Below are positions 37,473-47,356 of a DNA stretch of 64,000 nucleotides, one piece after another. Position 1 is the first letter of the stretch. Each line of letters starts with the position of its first letter. The notes beneath the pieces were generated by a model. That model was not told the origin of the DNA. It saw only the letters and a list, made by a program, of their open reading frames with translations, and made no database searches. Location: contig NZ_JAENBO010000001.1 in NCBI RefSeq assembly GCF_016481305.1, positions 1-64,000 of the forward strand, given 5' to 3'. The position numbers and the translations under genes are program-made. The stretch is from Streptococcus pacificus. Its GTDB lineage: Bacteria > Bacillota > Bacilli > Lactobacillales > Streptococcaceae.

Positions 37473-38375
37473 ATGGAAAAAGTTGGACAAACGATGAAAA
37501 ACAGTCATCATCAAAGCCATATGGTATCTGATGAGTTGATAAAGACCATTTTGACAAATCCCGTCATTTCAGATTTCATTACTTCTCATCAATTGAGTCA
37601 AGAGATGATTAAATTGAGTTTACCTAAATTCAACCAATTTTTAATTGAAAAAGAAAAATTTGAAACTAAAGATTCTAGCTATATTGCTAAAGGGTATGAG
37701 CCTATTTTAATCATGAATGAGGGTTATGCAGATGTTTCATACAAAGAAACACGTGCTTTAAAAGAAAGACAACAGCAAAACGAGATTACTAATCGTATTA
37801 ATGTTGTTAGCTTGCCAAAGTCATACAAAAATATTAATTTTGATGATATCATTTTGGATGATGTCAAACGCCTACCAATTTTTGAAGCTGTTGTTGATTT
37901 TGTAACAAACTACCCAAATATTAATCAAAAAGGTCTTTATCTCTATGGCGATATGGGTGTTGGTAAATCCTATCTCATGGCTGCCATGGCAAGAGAACTA
38001 TCCGAACAAAAGCAAGTGTCAACCACATTGATTCACTTTCCAAGCTTTACCATTGATGTTAAAAATGCAATTAACACAGGGACCGTTAAAGAGGAAATTG
38101 ACACCGTTAAAAAAGCTGAAGTGCTTATCCTTGATGATATTGGAGCTGAACAAAGCACCTCTTGGATAAGAGATGAAGTCTTACAAGTGATTTTGCAGTA
38201 CCGGATGTTAGAAGAATTACCCACTTTTTTCACCTCAAACTATAGTTTAGAAGATTTAGAAAAGAAATTAGCTAAAATGAAAACGGGGGATGAAACTTGG
38301 CAGGCTAAAAGAGTGATGGAGAGAATTCGCTTTCTCGCCAAAGAAGTTCATCTTGAAGGTGAAAACAGACGTTAA
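37473..38375 (+). CDS. dnaI: Primosomal helicase loader DnaI
   Basis: A 300-residue AAA+ ATPase that loads the replicative helicase. The N-terminal domain (about 1-125) binds the helicase; the C-terminal ATPase has Walker A GDMGVGKSY (about 159), Walker B VLILDDIGAEQSTSW, sensor I FFTSNYS and an arginine finger region VMERIRFLA. AAGGAAGAT precedes the ATG. It forms an operon with nrdR, dnaB and, 17 nt downstream, der. Confidence 0.95.
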   Translation: MEKVGQTMKNSHHQSHMVSDELIKTILTNPVISDFITSHQLSQEMIKLSLPKFNQFLIEKEKFETKDSSYIAKGYEPILIMNEGYADVSYKETRALKERQQQNEITNRINVVSLPKSYKNINFDDIILDDVKRLPIFEAVVDFVTNYPNINQKGLYLYGDMGVGKSYLMAAMARELSEQKQVSTTLIHFPSFTIDVKNAINTGTVKEEIDTVKKAEVLILDDIGAEQSTSWIRDEVLQVILQYRMLEELPTFFTSNYSLEDLEKKLAKMKTGDETWQAKRVMERIRFLAKEVHLEGENRR

Positions 38376-38392
38376 GAAATAAAGGAGAATGA

Positions 38393-39703
38393 ATGGCTTT
38401 ACCAACAGTTGCTATTGTCGGGCGACCGAATGTAGGAAAATCGACACTATTTAACCGTATTGCTGGGGAAAGAATTTCCATCGTTGAAGATGTGGAAGGT
38501 GTAACACGTGATCGTATCTACACTAATGCAGAATGGCTAAATCGCAAATTCAGTATTATTGATACAGGTGGAATTGATGATGTTGATGCCCCATTCATGG
38601 AACAAATCAAACACCAAGCAGAAATTGCCATGACCGAGGCTGATGTGATTGTTTTTGTGGTTAGTGGGAAAGAAGGTGTCACAGATGCTGATGAGTATGT
38701 GTCAAAAATGTTATACCGAACCCACAAACCAGTTATTCTTGCTGTCAACAAGGTAGATAATCCTGAGATGAGAAATGATATCTATGATTTTTATTCATTG
38801 GGATTAGGGGACCCTTATCCTGTTTCTTCTGTCCATGGGATTGGTACGGGTGATATTCTTGATGCTATTGTTGAAAACCTTCCTGAAGAGCTTGGTGAAG
38901 AAAATCCAAACATTATTCGCTTTAGTTTAATTGGTCGACCAAATGTCGGTAAGTCTAGTTTAATCAATGCTATTCTTGGAGAGGAGCGCGTGATAGCAAG
39001 TCCTATAGCTGGAACAACGCGTGATGCTATTGATACTCATTTTGTTGATAGTGATGGTCAAGAATTTACAATGATTGATACGGCAGGAATGAGAAAATCA
39101 GGCAAGGTCTACGAAAATACTGAAAAATATTCTGTCATGCGAGCCATGCGTGCCATTGATCGCAGTGATGTTGTTTTAATGGTTATTAATGCTGAAGAAG
39201 GCATTAGAGAGTATGACAAACGGATTGCTGGTTTTGCTCATGAAGCAGGAAAAGGCATTATTATCGTTGTTAATAAATGGGATACTATTAAAAAAGACAA
39301 TCATACTGTTTCAAAATGGGAAGATGATATTAGAAATCATTTTCAATACTTGTCCTATGCCCCTATTATTTTTGTCTCAGCTGTTAGCAAACAAAGGCTG
39401 AATAAATTACCTAATATGATTAAATCTATCTCACAAAGTCAAAATACACGTATCCCTTCGGCTGTTTTAAATGATGTAATTATGGATGCTATTGCGATTA
39501 ATCCAACACCAACTGACAAAGGAAAACGATTGAAGATTTTTTATGCGACACAAGTAGCTGTTAAACCTCCAACTTTTGTTGTCTTTGTTAATGAAGAAGA
39601 ATTAATGCATTTTTCTTACCTACGATTCTTGGAAAATCAAATTCGTCAAGCCTTTGTCTTTGAAGGCACTCCAATCCATCTTATCGCTAGAAAACGCAAA
39701 TAA
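38393..39703 (+). CDS. der: Ribosome-associated GTPase Der (EngA)
   Basis: A tandem-domain GTPase for 50S subunit maturation. Both G domains show G1 motifs (GRPNVGKST near residue 8 and GRPNVGKSS near 182), G3 DTGG and DTAG, and NKxD motifs (NKVD, NKWD). The C-terminal KH-like domain ends [16 protein letters not shown]. 436 residues is standard. AAAGGAGAATG precedes the ATG. It closes the nrdR-dnaB-dnaI-der group, ending at a bidirectional terminator. Confidence 0.98.
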   Translation: MALPTVAIVGRPNVGKSTLFNRIAGERISIVEDVEGVTRDRIYTNAEWLNRKFSIIDTGGIDDVDAPFMEQIKHQAEIAMTEADVIVFVVSGKEGVTDADEYVSKMLYRTHKPVILAVNKVDNPEMRNDIYDFYSLGLGDPYPVSSVHGIGTGDILDAIVENLPEELGEENPNIIRFSLIGRPNVGKSSLINAILGEERVIASPIAGTTRDAIDTHFVDSDGQEFTMIDTAGMRKSGKVYENTEKYSVMRAMRAIDRSDVVLMVINAEEGIREYDKRIAGFAHEAGKGIIIVVNKWDTIKKDNHTVSKWEDDIRNHFQYLSYAPIIFVSAVSKQRLNKLPNMIKSISQSQNTRIPSAVLNDVIMDAIAINPTPTDKGKRLKIFYATQVAVKPPTFVVFVNEEELMHFSYLRFLENQIRQAFVFEGTPIHLIARKRK

Positions 39704-39733
39704 AAAGTAGAAAGTTTTTCTTTCTACTTTTTT
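39702..39733. terminator. Bidirectional terminator between der and serS
   Basis: AAAAAGTAGAAAG pairs with CTTTCTACTTTTT around T5, between convergent genes. Confidence 0.9.
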
Positions 39734-39741
39734 AATTTCAT

Positions 39742-41019
39742 CTAGTTTGGTTTGATAATGTCGATATTTCCCATGTAAGGTTGTAATACTTTAGGAATGG
39801 TGACTGACCCATCTTCATTTTGATAATTTTCCAGAATAGCAGCAACGGTACGACCAACAGCTAGTCCAGAGCCATTAAGCGTATGAAGCAGTTTGACTTT
39901 GCCATCTGTTTCATCACGGTAGCGTATTTGCGCACGACGGGCTTGGAAATCTTCTGTGTTTGAGCAACTGGAGATTTCACGATAGGTATTTTGAGCAGGA
40001 ATCCATACTTCTAAGTCATAAGTTTTGGCTGCTGAAAAGCCCATATCTCCTGTACAGAGAGCTAAAACACGGTAAGGTAATTCTAATTTTTGCAGAATAT
40101 TTTCGGCATTTGCAGTCATTTTTTCTAATTCTTCATAAGATTGCTCTGGCGTTGCAAATTTAACCATTTCAACCTTATGGAATTGATGTAAGCGAATCAA
40201 TCCACGAGTGTCACGGCCTGCAGATCCAGCTTCTGAACGAAAAGAAGGGCTCATCGCCGTAAAGTTGATAGGTAACTCTTTCTCATCAATAATTTCATTG
40301 CGATAAAAATTGGTTAATGGGACTTCAGCAGTAGGAATCAGAACATAAGGGCTATCAGACAACTCAAAGGTGTCCTCTTTAAATTTTGGGTACTGACCAG
40401 TCCCAAACATTGAGTCATGGTTTACCATATAAGGTGTAATCATTTCCTCATAGCCTTCTTTAATGTGTTCATCTAACATAAAATTGTAGATGGCACGCTC
40501 GAGTCTTGCACCAAGTTTTTTGTAAAATAGGAAGCGAGCGCCGGTAACTTTAGCGCCACGTTCCCAATCAAGAATATCAAGTTCTTCTCCTAAGTCCCAA
40601 TGAGCTTTGGGTTCAAAAGTGAATTCTCTAGGAGTCCCCCAACGTCTAATTTCAACATTATCATTTTCATCGGCACCAATAGGAACAGAGTCATGAGGAA
40701 GATTTGGTAATCTTGTTAGAATAACATTTAATTTTTCATCAATTTCTGCTAGTTTTGCATCAGTAGCCTTGATTTCTTGAGATAATGTTTGCATGGCACT
40801 AATTTGTTCACTAGCATCTTCTTTGAGGCGTTTCGCTTTTGCGATAGCTGCAGAAGAAACATTACGTTCTGCTTTTAACTCTTCTGTCCTCACTAGAAGT
40901 TCGCGACGTTTAACGTCAAGGTCTTTCAATTCTATGAGTGTTTCTTTTTCGACTCCCCGGTTAGCTAGCTTTTCAGCGACTAAATCAAAGTCTGTCCGAA
41001 TACGTTTTAGATCTAACAT
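39742..41019 (-). CDS. serS: Seryl-tRNA synthetase
   Basis: Class II synthetase that charges tRNA-Ser. The N-terminal long coiled-coil arm (about residues 25-100) contacts the tRNA variable arm. Motif 2 ([28 protein letters not shown]) and motif 3 ([19 protein letters not shown]) are intact. ATG 41019 has TGGAGGAAAT upstream and gives 425 residues, the normal length; a longer start inside the leader RNA is rejected. It lies behind a T-box leader that should sense uncharged tRNA-Ser. Confidence 0.98.
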   Translation of the reverse strand: MLDLKRIRTDFDLVAEKLANRGVEKETLIELKDLDVKRRELLVRTEELKAERNVSSAAIAKAKRLKEDASEQISAMQTLSQEIKATDAKLAEIDEKLNVILTRLPNLPHDSVPIGADENDNVEIRRWGTPREFTFEPKAHWDLGEELDILDWERGAKVTGARFLFYKKLGARLERAIYNFMLDEHIKEGYEEMITPYMVNHDSMFGTGQYPKFKEDTFELSDSPYVLIPTAEVPLTNFYRNEIIDEKELPINFTAMSPSFRSEAGSAGRDTRGLIRLHQFHKVEMVKFATPEQSYEELEKMTANAENILQKLELPYRVLALCTGDMGFSAAKTYDLEVWIPAQNTYREISSCSNTEDFQARRAQIRYRDETDGKVKLLHTLNGSGLAVGRTVAAILENYQNEDGSVTIPKVLQPYMGNIDIIKPN

Positions 41020-41025
41020 AATTTC

Positions 41026-41207
41026 CTCCAATAAAAAACACAAAATATGACTACTGGAGCGACTTTATCGCGGTTCCATCCAGCTTCACACTTTGTGCCT
41101 TAATTTTTTTATTTAATTGATAAGAACGGTAGAATTTCACATTAACTTAATATCTACTCACAACAAACGTAGACTCTCTGGAAATAAATTAATCTTACTT
41201 ATCCGTT
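41026..41207 (-). promoter_or_regulatory. T-box riboswitch leader of serS
   Basis: Read on the minus strand, TGGAACC (41072-41078) is the T-box bulge. It is framed by an antiterminator: CTGG (41080-41083) with CCAG (41054-41057), and GCG (41069-41071) with CGC (41059-41061). A UCU (41131-41133) followed by A is a plausible serine specifier; stem I was not fully resolved. An 11-bp helix (41087-41097 with 41039-41049) followed by six U could terminate transcription. Separately, 41052-41059 can pair over 8 bp with 41026-41033, which covers the ribosome binding site. Confidence 0.9.
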
Positions 41208-41213
41208 TTAGCT

Positions 41214-41242
41214 ATTATACTAATTTTTCTTCTTTTTCGCAA
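41214..41242 (-). promoter_or_regulatory. serS promoter inside the manO 3' end
   Basis: Minus strand TTGCGA (41237-41242), 17-bp spacer, TATAAT (41214-41219). The -35 and spacer are inside manO coding sequence and the -10 touches its stop codon. Confidence 0.8.
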
Positions 41243-41588
41243 ATAGAGATCCCATTTTTTGTAATAATGTTGGTAGCTTAACTATCTTATCATTACCAAT
41301 TTGTTCTCTTGCTAATTTTAAAATTTTACCTGAATCCTTAGAAGCAAAGAGAAATTTCCCCTTATCTGTAAAGATTTCAAAGTGACGACTTATTTTCTTC
41401 CCTGAAACATTAGCCCCAATTGTTTCAATGTTTTCCCAAGGAATTTGGATATAATCAGCAACATTGTTGTCATTGTAAAATTCAATAGCCTTATCACCGA
41501 TAAGAAACTTTCCAACTTTGCCACCGAGTCCTAGGTAAGAAACCCCTGTGCTTTTTAAAAAAACAGTTTTATTTAACGATTGTACCAT
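41220..41588 (-). CDS. manO: DUF956 protein ManO, mannose-PTS associated
   Basis: A 122-residue cytoplasmic protein of the DUF956 family, regularly found next to mannose-type PTS genes of Lactobacillales, where it is called ManO. Typical segments are FLKSTGVSYLGLGGKVGKFLIGDKAIEFYN and IQIPWENIETIGANVSGKKISRHFEI. It is thought to modulate the transporter, but no biochemical role is established. It lies 100 nt after manN, beyond a hairpin terminator, so it may be expressed by read-through or from a TATAAT at 41625-41630. Confidence 0.9.
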   Translation of the reverse strand: MVQSLNKTVFLKSTGVSYLGLGGKVGKFLIGDKAIEFYNDNNVADYIQIPWENIETIGANVSGKKISRHFEIFTDKGKFLFASKDSGKILKLAREQIGNDKIVKLPTLLQKMGSLFAKKKKN

Positions 41589-41638
41589 TTGTTAGTCCTT
41601 TATTTCTAATATTACTTTAACTTTATTATATCACAAGA

Positions 41639-41669
41639 TAAAAAGAAGTGGTTTCCCACTTCTTTTTTA
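41639..41669 (-). terminator. Terminator after manLMN
   Basis: AAAAAGAAGTGG and CCACTTCTTTTT (opposite orientation around a 3-4 nt loop) between manN and manO, with T-rich ends in both directions. Confidence 0.85.
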
Positions 41670-41688
41670 TCAGTAATAGTGAAATAAA

Positions 41689-42600
41689 TTACATTAATCC
41701 TGCTAAGTGAGCTAAAATACCAACCGCGAATAATCCAAGAATCATAACGATAGGTGATACTTTTTTCTTAAGTAACCACATACAGATAAGTGTTAAGATA
41801 AGACCCATAAATCCAGGAATAAGTGAATCTAAGTTTTGTTGGAAACTTGTTACTTTTTCAGGAGATTGTGACAATCCTTGACCTACTTGAGCAAAGGCTT
41901 CTTTGATACCTTCACTACCTTCTGGTAATTGATCCCAGTGGATATAAGCTTTTTCATCTAATTGCACTTTAGCAACATCAAAGGCAAACTTAATTGATAC
42001 CCAACGTTGAACAAGTACAGCTAGGATGAACATCCCTAAGATAGATGCCCCTTTAGTAATATCTTGAAGGATACCACCTGACATATCTTTTGTAATTTCT
42101 GAACCAGCTTTGTAGCCCATTTCTTGTGTGTACCATAAGAATCCCATACGAATAGCATTCCAAGCAACGAAGAAAATGATTGGTCCCATAAGGTTACCAG
42201 AGACAGCTAATGAAGCACCAAGTGCTCCTAAAATTGGACGAACAGTAAACCAGAAGACTGGGTCACCAATACCTGCAAGAGGTCCCATCATACCAATTTT
42301 AACCCCTTGAATAGCAGCATCATCGATAGGTGCACCATTTGCTTTTTCTTCTTCAAGCGCAAGTGTCACACCAATAATTGGAGCTGCAACATAAGGATGG
42401 GTGTTAAAGAATTCCAAATGACGCTCAAGAGCAGCAGATTGATCTTCTTTATTAGGATATAGTTTTTTAATAGCTGGAATTAATGAATATGCCCAACCTA
42501 AGTTTTGCATACGTTCATAGTTCCATGAACCTTGAAGGAAAGTCGAGCGCCACCAAACTTTCTGACGGTCTAATTTTGAAAGTTGTAATTTTTCTGACAT
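41689..42600 (-). CDS. manN: Mannose/glucose PTS, IID component
   Basis: A 303-residue membrane protein of the mannose-family PTS. It begins with the typical hydrophilic region (KLDRQKVWWRSTFLQGSWNYERMQNLGWAYSLIPAIKKLYPN) followed by KIGMMGPLAGIGDPVFWFTVRPILGALGASLA, the IID hallmark, and ends in hydrophobic helices. With ManM it forms the sugar channel; this complex also serves as receptor for class IIa bacteriocins and some phages in other lactic bacteria. It is the last gene of manL-manM-manN. Confidence 0.97.
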   Translation of the reverse strand: MSEKLQLSKLDRQKVWWRSTFLQGSWNYERMQNLGWAYSLIPAIKKLYPNKEDQSAALERHLEFFNTHPYVAAPIIGVTLALEEEKANGAPIDDAAIQGVKIGMMGPLAGIGDPVFWFTVRPILGALGASLAVSGNLMGPIIFFVAWNAIRMGFLWYTQEMGYKAGSEITKDMSGGILQDITKGASILGMFILAVLVQRWVSIKFAFDVAKVQLDEKAYIHWDQLPEGSEGIKEAFAQVGQGLSQSPEKVTSFQQNLDSLIPGFMGLILTLICMWLLKKKVSPIVMILGLFAVGILAHLAGLM

Positions 42601-42617
42601 GTTAGTTCTCCCTTCTC

Positions 42618-43418
42618 TTAGTAATTTTCTAGAATGTCGCCGATTGGGTCATTTGAGCCAGCACCGCCATTTGAGTTACCACCTTTTTTAGAAAGGTTAA
42701 GGTAAATAAGAGCGATAGCAACACCGATAACACCAAGTGCGATAAGAGTAAGGTTACTAATGGCAGCAAAAGCAAAACCAAGAGCGAAGAATGGCCAAAC
42801 TTCACGAGTAGCCATCATGTTGATAACCATAGCATAACCTACGGCAACAACCATACCACCACCGATAGCCATACCATCTTTCAACCAATCAGGCATTGCT
42901 GCAAGCACAGCTTGAACAGATTCTGTTGGGATTGCAAGAAGTAGGGCAGCTGGAACAGCAATACGTAACCCTTGAAGAACAAGAGCAAATAAGTGATAAC
43001 GCTCTACAGACCCGATATTGCCTTTTTTAGCGGCAGCATCAGCACCATGGACGAGACCAACTGAGATAGTACGTACAATCATAGTTAAGAATAAACCAGC
43101 AACGGCCAAAGGAATAGCAGTCGTTTGTGCTACTGAAATAGCTTGACTTGAGAAATCGCCACCTTTAACAAGGATGATAGCTGCAGCTACAGAAGCAAGA
43201 GCAGCATCCGGTGCTACAGCAGCACCAATGTTAGCCCAGCCAAGTGCGATAAGTTGAAGTGAACCACCAAGCATAACACCTGCAGTGAGGTGACCAGTTA
43301 CAAGACCGATTAAAGTACAGGCAACAATTGGTTGATGGAATTGAAATTGGTCGAGGATACCTTCAAGACCAGCTAGGAAGGCAACGACGACAACTAAAAT
43401 AATAGAAATAATTGACAT
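42618..43418 (-). CDS. manM: Mannose/glucose PTS, IIC component
   Basis: A 266-residue integral membrane protein. Family signatures include LAGLEGILDQFQFHQPIVACTLIGLVTGH, GGSLQLIALGWANIGAAVAPDAALASVAAAI and GGMVVAVGYAMVINMM. The C-terminus is glycine and serine rich (KKGGNSNGGAGSND). It forms the translocation path together with ManN. It is cotranscribed with manL 30 nt upstream and manN 17 nt downstream. Confidence 0.97.
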   Translation of the reverse strand: MSIISIILVVVVAFLAGLEGILDQFQFHQPIVACTLIGLVTGHLTAGVMLGGSLQLIALGWANIGAAVAPDAALASVAAAIILVKGGDFSSQAISVAQTTAIPLAVAGLFLTMIVRTISVGLVHGADAAAKKGNIGSVERYHLFALVLQGLRIAVPAALLLAIPTESVQAVLAAMPDWLKDGMAIGGGMVVAVGYAMVINMMATREVWPFFALGFAFAAISNLTLIALGVIGVAIALIYLNLSKKGGNSNGGAGSNDPIGDILENY

Positions 43419-43448
43419 CTTATAAATCCTTTCGTTTTATAAATAAGA

Positions 43449-44435
43449 TTATTGAACGTTTGCTTTATTGATTAAGTCAAACAAGTTCTTTTTAGAATCA
43501 TTTGGAACCTTACGAACGTCGAAGTCAACGCCTAATTGACGTAATTTTTCAAATGTGGCAACATCTTCTTTATCCATTGATAAAACGTTGTTAATCATTG
43601 TTTTACCGGTTGAGTGAGCCATAGAACCAATGTTTAATTCTTTGATTTCTACACCACCTTCAATCGCTTTCAAAGCATCTTGAGGTGTTTCAAATAAGAT
43701 AAGTGCTTGAGTGTTTCCAAAACGTGGATCTTTAGCAACCTCAATCAATTTACTAATTGGAACAACGTTAGCTTTTACACCACCAGGAGCAGCTTGTTTA
43801 ATAAGTTGTTTACGAAGATCATCTTTAGCAACTGCATCTGAAGCTACGATAATACGATTAGCTTTTGATTCAGGTGTCCAAGCTGTGGCAACTTGACCAT
43901 GTAGAAGACGAGTGTCAATACGGGCAAGGTTAATTTTTAATTTACCATCTCCAATAACTGTTCCTTCTGGGATAGCTCCTTGTGCTACCGCTGTAGCAGC
44001 AGGTGTAGTTGTTTCTTGAGGTTGAAGTTCCTCAGGTAAAACTCTTACGCCTTCTTTTGCTTCCTTAATAATATTTGCTGCAACTTCTTCCACCCCTGCA
44101 CTTGCATTCATCATGCGTTCTGTGTAGGCTTGGATAAGCATTGGCAAGTTGAGACCAGTGATAATAGCAAATTTACGATCTGGGTTTTCCCCCATGATAC
44201 GACTAGCTTGATTAAATGGAGACCCACTCCACAAGTCAGCTAAAACAAGCACTTCATCATTAGTATCAAATTTTGCGATAGCATTGCTGAAATGATTGTA
44301 TAAATCATCAGGTCCTTCATTTGGCATAAAAGTAACAACTTGAACGTTTTCTTGTTCACCAAATATCATTGCACCTGACTGATGTATGCCTTCAGCAAAT
44401 TTGCCATGACTGGCAATAATAATACCGATACCCAT
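43449..44435 (-). CDS. manL: Mannose/glucose PTS, fused IIAB component
   Basis: A 328-residue cytoplasmic protein. The IIA domain starts [16 protein letters not shown], with His10 accepting phosphate from HPr. A Pro/Ala/Thr-rich linker (about 137-160) leads to IIB, whose His179 lies in [16 protein letters not shown] and passes phosphate to the sugar. ATG 44435 follows GGAGG; the upstream in-frame ATG lacks one. In streptococci ManL is also central to catabolite control. The promoter carries a cre-like site. Confidence 0.97.
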   Translation of the reverse strand: MGIGIIIASHGKFAEGIHQSGAMIFGEQENVQVVTFMPNEGPDDLYNHFSNAIAKFDTNDEVLVLADLWSGSPFNQASRIMGENPDRKFAIITGLNLPMLIQAYTERMMNASAGVEEVAANIIKEAKEGVRVLPEELQPQETTTPAATAVAQGAIPEGTVIGDGKLKINLARIDTRLLHGQVATAWTPESKANRIIVASDAVAKDDLRKQLIKQAAPGGVKANVVPISKLIEVAKDPRFGNTQALILFETPQDALKAIEGGVEIKELNIGSMAHSTGKTMINNVLSMDKEDVATFEKLRQLGVDFDVRKVPNDSKKNLFDLINKANVQ

Positions 44436-44475
44436 TCTTGACTTTCCTCCTTTTTTTATATTTTTCATTGAGATG

Positions 44476-44521
44476 AATAAGAGTAATCTCCGATCTAAAT
44501 AAATAGAAGGCGACTCTTATT
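44476..44521 (-). other. 9-bp inverted repeat in the manL leader
   Basis: Minus-strand AATAAGAGT (44513-44521) pairs with ACTCTTATT (44476-44484) across 28 nt, between the promoter and the ribosome binding site, so the transcript can fold before the start. Confidence 0.55.
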
Positions 44522-44549
44522 TATCCCAAAGAAATTCAAGAACATATAC

Positions 44550-44578
44550 ATTGTAAAACGTTTACAACTAAAAAGCAA
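44550..44578 (-). promoter_or_regulatory. manLMN promoter with overlapping cre-like palindrome
   Basis: Minus strand TTGCTT (44573-44578), 17-bp spacer, TACAAT (44550-44555). A 17-bp symmetric element, TTGTAAA-ACG-TTTACAA on the plus strand (44551-44567), overlaps the spacer and -10. It matches the cre consensus at 12 of 14 positions in either reading, with one extra central base. CcpA binding here would repress. Confidence 0.7.
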
Positions 44579-44882
44579 GAGACTTGAATTGGCAAAAAGA
44601 AGCGTATTTTATAAGTTATCAAATACAATCAAAATAAAAGCAAAACGAACAGAAATATCTATTTTCATTATTTTCATAGCCATAAATGCTGTTCTATAAA
44701 GGTTTATATAAAAAAAGCAGTTCCACAAAAAAATAAACTTTTAGAATAATTATTAAAAATATGACGATTTCCATGGAAATTTCAGAATTGAAAGGATAAT
44801 GAAATGGTTGAAATTGGTTTAAAATGTTTTTAATCGTTTAGAAAAGAACTTTTAGAAACATTTTTGATAAAGTTAGCAAAAT
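44579..44882. other. Gene-free AT-rich stretch upstream of the man promoter
   Basis: About 300 bp without a plausible reading frame. The only structured element is a perfect 14-bp palindrome, ATTTCCATGGAAAT (44767-44780), about 190 bp upstream of the man -35. It could be a regulator site; I recognise no known consensus. Confidence 0.4.
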
Positions 44883-44920
44883 AAAAAAGTATCTGTCAAT
44901 AAAGGCTACAGATACTTTTA
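44883..44920 (-). terminator. Terminator of the HAD phosphatase gene
   Basis: AAAAGTATCTGT (44885-44896) and ACAGATACTTTT (44908-44919) form a perfect 12-bp stem with U run on the minus strand. Confidence 0.88.
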
Positions 44921-44933
44921 TGGTGCTAGTCAA

Positions 44934-45746
44934 CTATAGGAATAGTTTTGCTAATTGTTTAGCAACACCATCTTCATCATTAGTTACACTCAACTGCTCA
45001 CCAGCATAAGGTAAAAGCAGATGAGATGCATTTTTCATAGCATAGCTTGTTGGTGCAAATTTTAACATTTCAATATCATTGTGTTCATCTCCAAAAGCAA
45101 TGAGGTGTTCCTTAGAGATATTTAAAACACTGAGCAGATATTTTAAAGCATAAGCTTTATTAATCCCTTTTGGAGCAAATTCAAGAATCTGATAGGAACC
45201 TCCCCAAGAATCTACTTCTAATTCATCGTTGAAATATTGTTTAATGTCTTTTGCCAATTGAAAACGGTCTTTTACACGAGTTTGCATCAAAAGAGCATTG
45301 GGATCTTTGGTTATTTTATCAGGTTTCAACAGCATTTGTTCTGAAAATTCTTTAACACCAAAGAGTTCCGGATTAACATTTTTATCATTATTTAGTGAAA
45401 TATAGAAGTTTTTACGATATTGACTAGCAATAAAATCGGCTTCAAAGTCATCTTGACAGTTTAAAACATCTAAAAGATATTTTTTATCAAGGCGAATGAT
45501 GTGTTCATATTCCCATTTTTGATTAGGAATATAAGTCATAGAACCATTGAAATTAATCATTGGAGTGTCTAGTTCTAATAATCGATAGTAGTCAATAGAC
45601 ATAAATGAAGGTCTTCCTGTTGTAATCACAACATAGTGACCCAACGCTTTAATTTTTTGAATGACTTGGATGGTATATTCAGAGATAGTATTGTCACTAC
45701 GTAAAAGGGTACCATCCAAATCTATAGCAATTACTTTTTTAATCAT
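44934..45746 (-). CDS. HAD-superfamily Cof-type phosphatase
   Basis: A 270-residue cytoplasmic phosphatase of the Cof/YidA group. Motif I is DLDGTLL with nucleophile and acid Asp, motif II is TTGRPS, the lysine of motif III lies in GINKAYALKYLL, and motif IV is AFGDEHNDIEML. Such enzymes dephosphorylate sugar phosphates or related small molecules; the substrate cannot be read from sequence. It lies alone between the man locus and the purine permease, with a minus-strand TATAAT just upstream. Confidence 0.93.
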   Translation of the reverse strand: MIKKVIAIDLDGTLLRSDNTISEYTIQVIQKIKALGHYVVITTGRPSFMSIDYYRLLELDTPMINFNGSMTYIPNQKWEYEHIIRLDKKYLLDVLNCQDDFEADFIASQYRKNFYISLNNDKNVNPELFGVKEFSEQMLLKPDKITKDPNALLMQTRVKDRFQLAKDIKQYFNDELEVDSWGGSYQILEFAPKGINKAYALKYLLSVLNISKEHLIAFGDEHNDIEMLKFAPTSYAMKNASHLLLPYAGEQLSVTNDEDGVAKQLAKLFL

Positions 45747-45923
45747 GTGAGTATTATACCAAATAAATATTAGAATAGGAAGAATGAGCTTTATGATTTA
45801 AAGATGTTCAGTTTGTGCATTGAAGAAGAAGTTATTGAAATAATTTTGAAAAAGTATTGAAAAATGAACTATTTTATTATATTATATATCTATCGTTCGT
45901 AAATAAAGGAGATTTTACAAAAA

Positions 45924-47345
45924 ATGGAAAAGTTTTTTAAGCTAAAAGAGAACAATACTACTGTACGCACAGAGATTGTTGCTGGTTTAACAACCTTCTT
46001 TGCAATGAGTTATATTTTATTTGTCAATCCAGCAATGCTTAGCCAAACAGGGATGCCTGCTCAAGGGGTGTTTCTTGCAACTATTATTGGAGCTGTTGCA
46101 GGAACCTTAATGATGGCTCTTTATGCCAACCTACCATATGCTCAAGCGCCTGGTATGGGATTAAATGCCTTTTTTACCTATACAATTGTTTTTTCACTAG
46201 GCTATTCTTGGCAAGAAGCTTTGGCCATGGTATTTCTTTGTGGGATTATCTCAGTCATCATTACTCTAACTAAAATTAGAAAAGCTATTATTAATTCTAT
46301 CCCTCAAAGCTTAAAATATGCGATTTCTGGGGGGATTGGTATCTTTTTAGCTTACGTGGGTATTAAAAATGCTGGTTTATTAACTTTTACAACTGATCCA
46401 GGGAACTACATCGCTATTGGTGAAGGCGCACAAGAAGGTGGTGCGACTATTGTTTCAAATTCTTCAATTGTTCCAAGTTTAGTTTTATTTACTGATCCTA
46501 AAGTTATTGTTGCAATCATTGGTGTTTTTATTACAGCCTTTTTCGTCATTAAAAACGTTAAAGGTGGTGTTATGCTATCTATTATCTTAACAACTATCAT
46601 TGCTATCTTTGCAGGTGTTGTTGATCTTTCACATGTAGACTTTGCTTCAAATAACATCGGAGCTGCTTTTGCTGACCTTAAAGTTGTTTTTGGTTCTGCG
46701 CTAGGTAGCCAAGGGTTGGGATCACTTTTTGCAGATGCTGCAAGAATTCCTGAAGTACTTTTAGCGATCTTAGCCTTCTCATTAACAGATATTTTTGATA
46801 CAATTGGTACTCTTATTGGAACTGGTGAAAAAGTGGGTATTGTTGTTTCTGATGATGAAGCTGGTGTGACTCATGAATTAGATAAAGCCCTCTTTTCAGA
46901 CCTTGTTGGTACAACCGTTGGTGCCATTGCAGGTACTTCAAATGTAACCACTTATATTGAAAGCGCAGCAGGTATTGGTGCAGGTGGTCGTACTGGTCTT
47001 ACCGCTTTGGTTGTAGCTGTTTTGTTTAGTATTTCAAGTTTATTTAGCCCATTACTAGCGATTGTTCCTTCAGCTGCGACAGCACCAATTTTAATTATTG
47101 TTGGGATTATGATGCTTGCTAGCATGAAAAAAATTAAATGGGATGATATGAGTGAAGCTATTCCAGCATTCTTCACCTCAATTTTTATGGGCTTTACTTA
47201 CAGTATCACTCAAGGGATTGCTGCTGGATTCATCTTTTATACTGTCGCTAAAATTTTTAAAGGTCAAGCTAAAGATGTTCATCTAATCATTTGGATTTTA
47301 GATTTCCTCTTTATTTTAAACTTCATCAGTTTGACTATATTATAG
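45924..47345 (+). CDS. Purine permease, AzgA/PbuG family (guanine/hypoxanthine)
   Basis: A 473-residue membrane protein with about 12-13 helices. The start (MEKFFKLKENNTTVRTEIVAGLTTFFAMSYILFVNP) and the motif LPYAQAPGMGLNAFFTYT, with a second conserved block FDTIGTLIGTGEKVG, identify the AzgA-like nucleobase transporters. The usual substrates are hypoxanthine and guanine. AAAGGAG precedes the ATG. No purine riboswitch is apparent in the 177-bp upstream region; a CGTTCG core (45894-45899) faintly recalls a PurR box. It is a single gene with its own terminator. Confidence 0.92.
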   Translation: MEKFFKLKENNTTVRTEIVAGLTTFFAMSYILFVNPAMLSQTGMPAQGVFLATIIGAVAGTLMMALYANLPYAQAPGMGLNAFFTYTIVFSLGYSWQEALAMVFLCGIISVIITLTKIRKAIINSIPQSLKYAISGGIGIFLAYVGIKNAGLLTFTTDPGNYIAIGEGAQEGGATIVSNSSIVPSLVLFTDPKVIVAIIGVFITAFFVIKNVKGGVMLSIILTTIIAIFAGVVDLSHVDFASNNIGAAFADLKVVFGSALGSQGLGSLFADAARIPEVLLAILAFSLTDIFDTIGTLIGTGEKVGIVVSDDEAGVTHELDKALFSDLVGTTVGAIAGTSNVTTYIESAAGIGAGGRTGLTALVVAVLFSISSLFSPLLAIVPSAATAPILIIVGIMMLASMKKIKWDDMSEAIPAFFTSIFMGFTYSITQGIAAGFIFYTVAKIFKGQAKDVHLIIWILDFLFILNFISLTIL

Positions 47346-47356
47346 AAGAAAGTAGT

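Noticed and set aside
44767..44790. CodY-like AATTTTCAGAAAATT site near 44775
   Set aside because: About five of fifteen positions mismatch; reported only as an unassigned palindrome.
45890..45905. CGTTCGT element as a PurR box before the purine permease
   Set aside because: Only a six-base core matches and the second half-site is missing; too weak to call.
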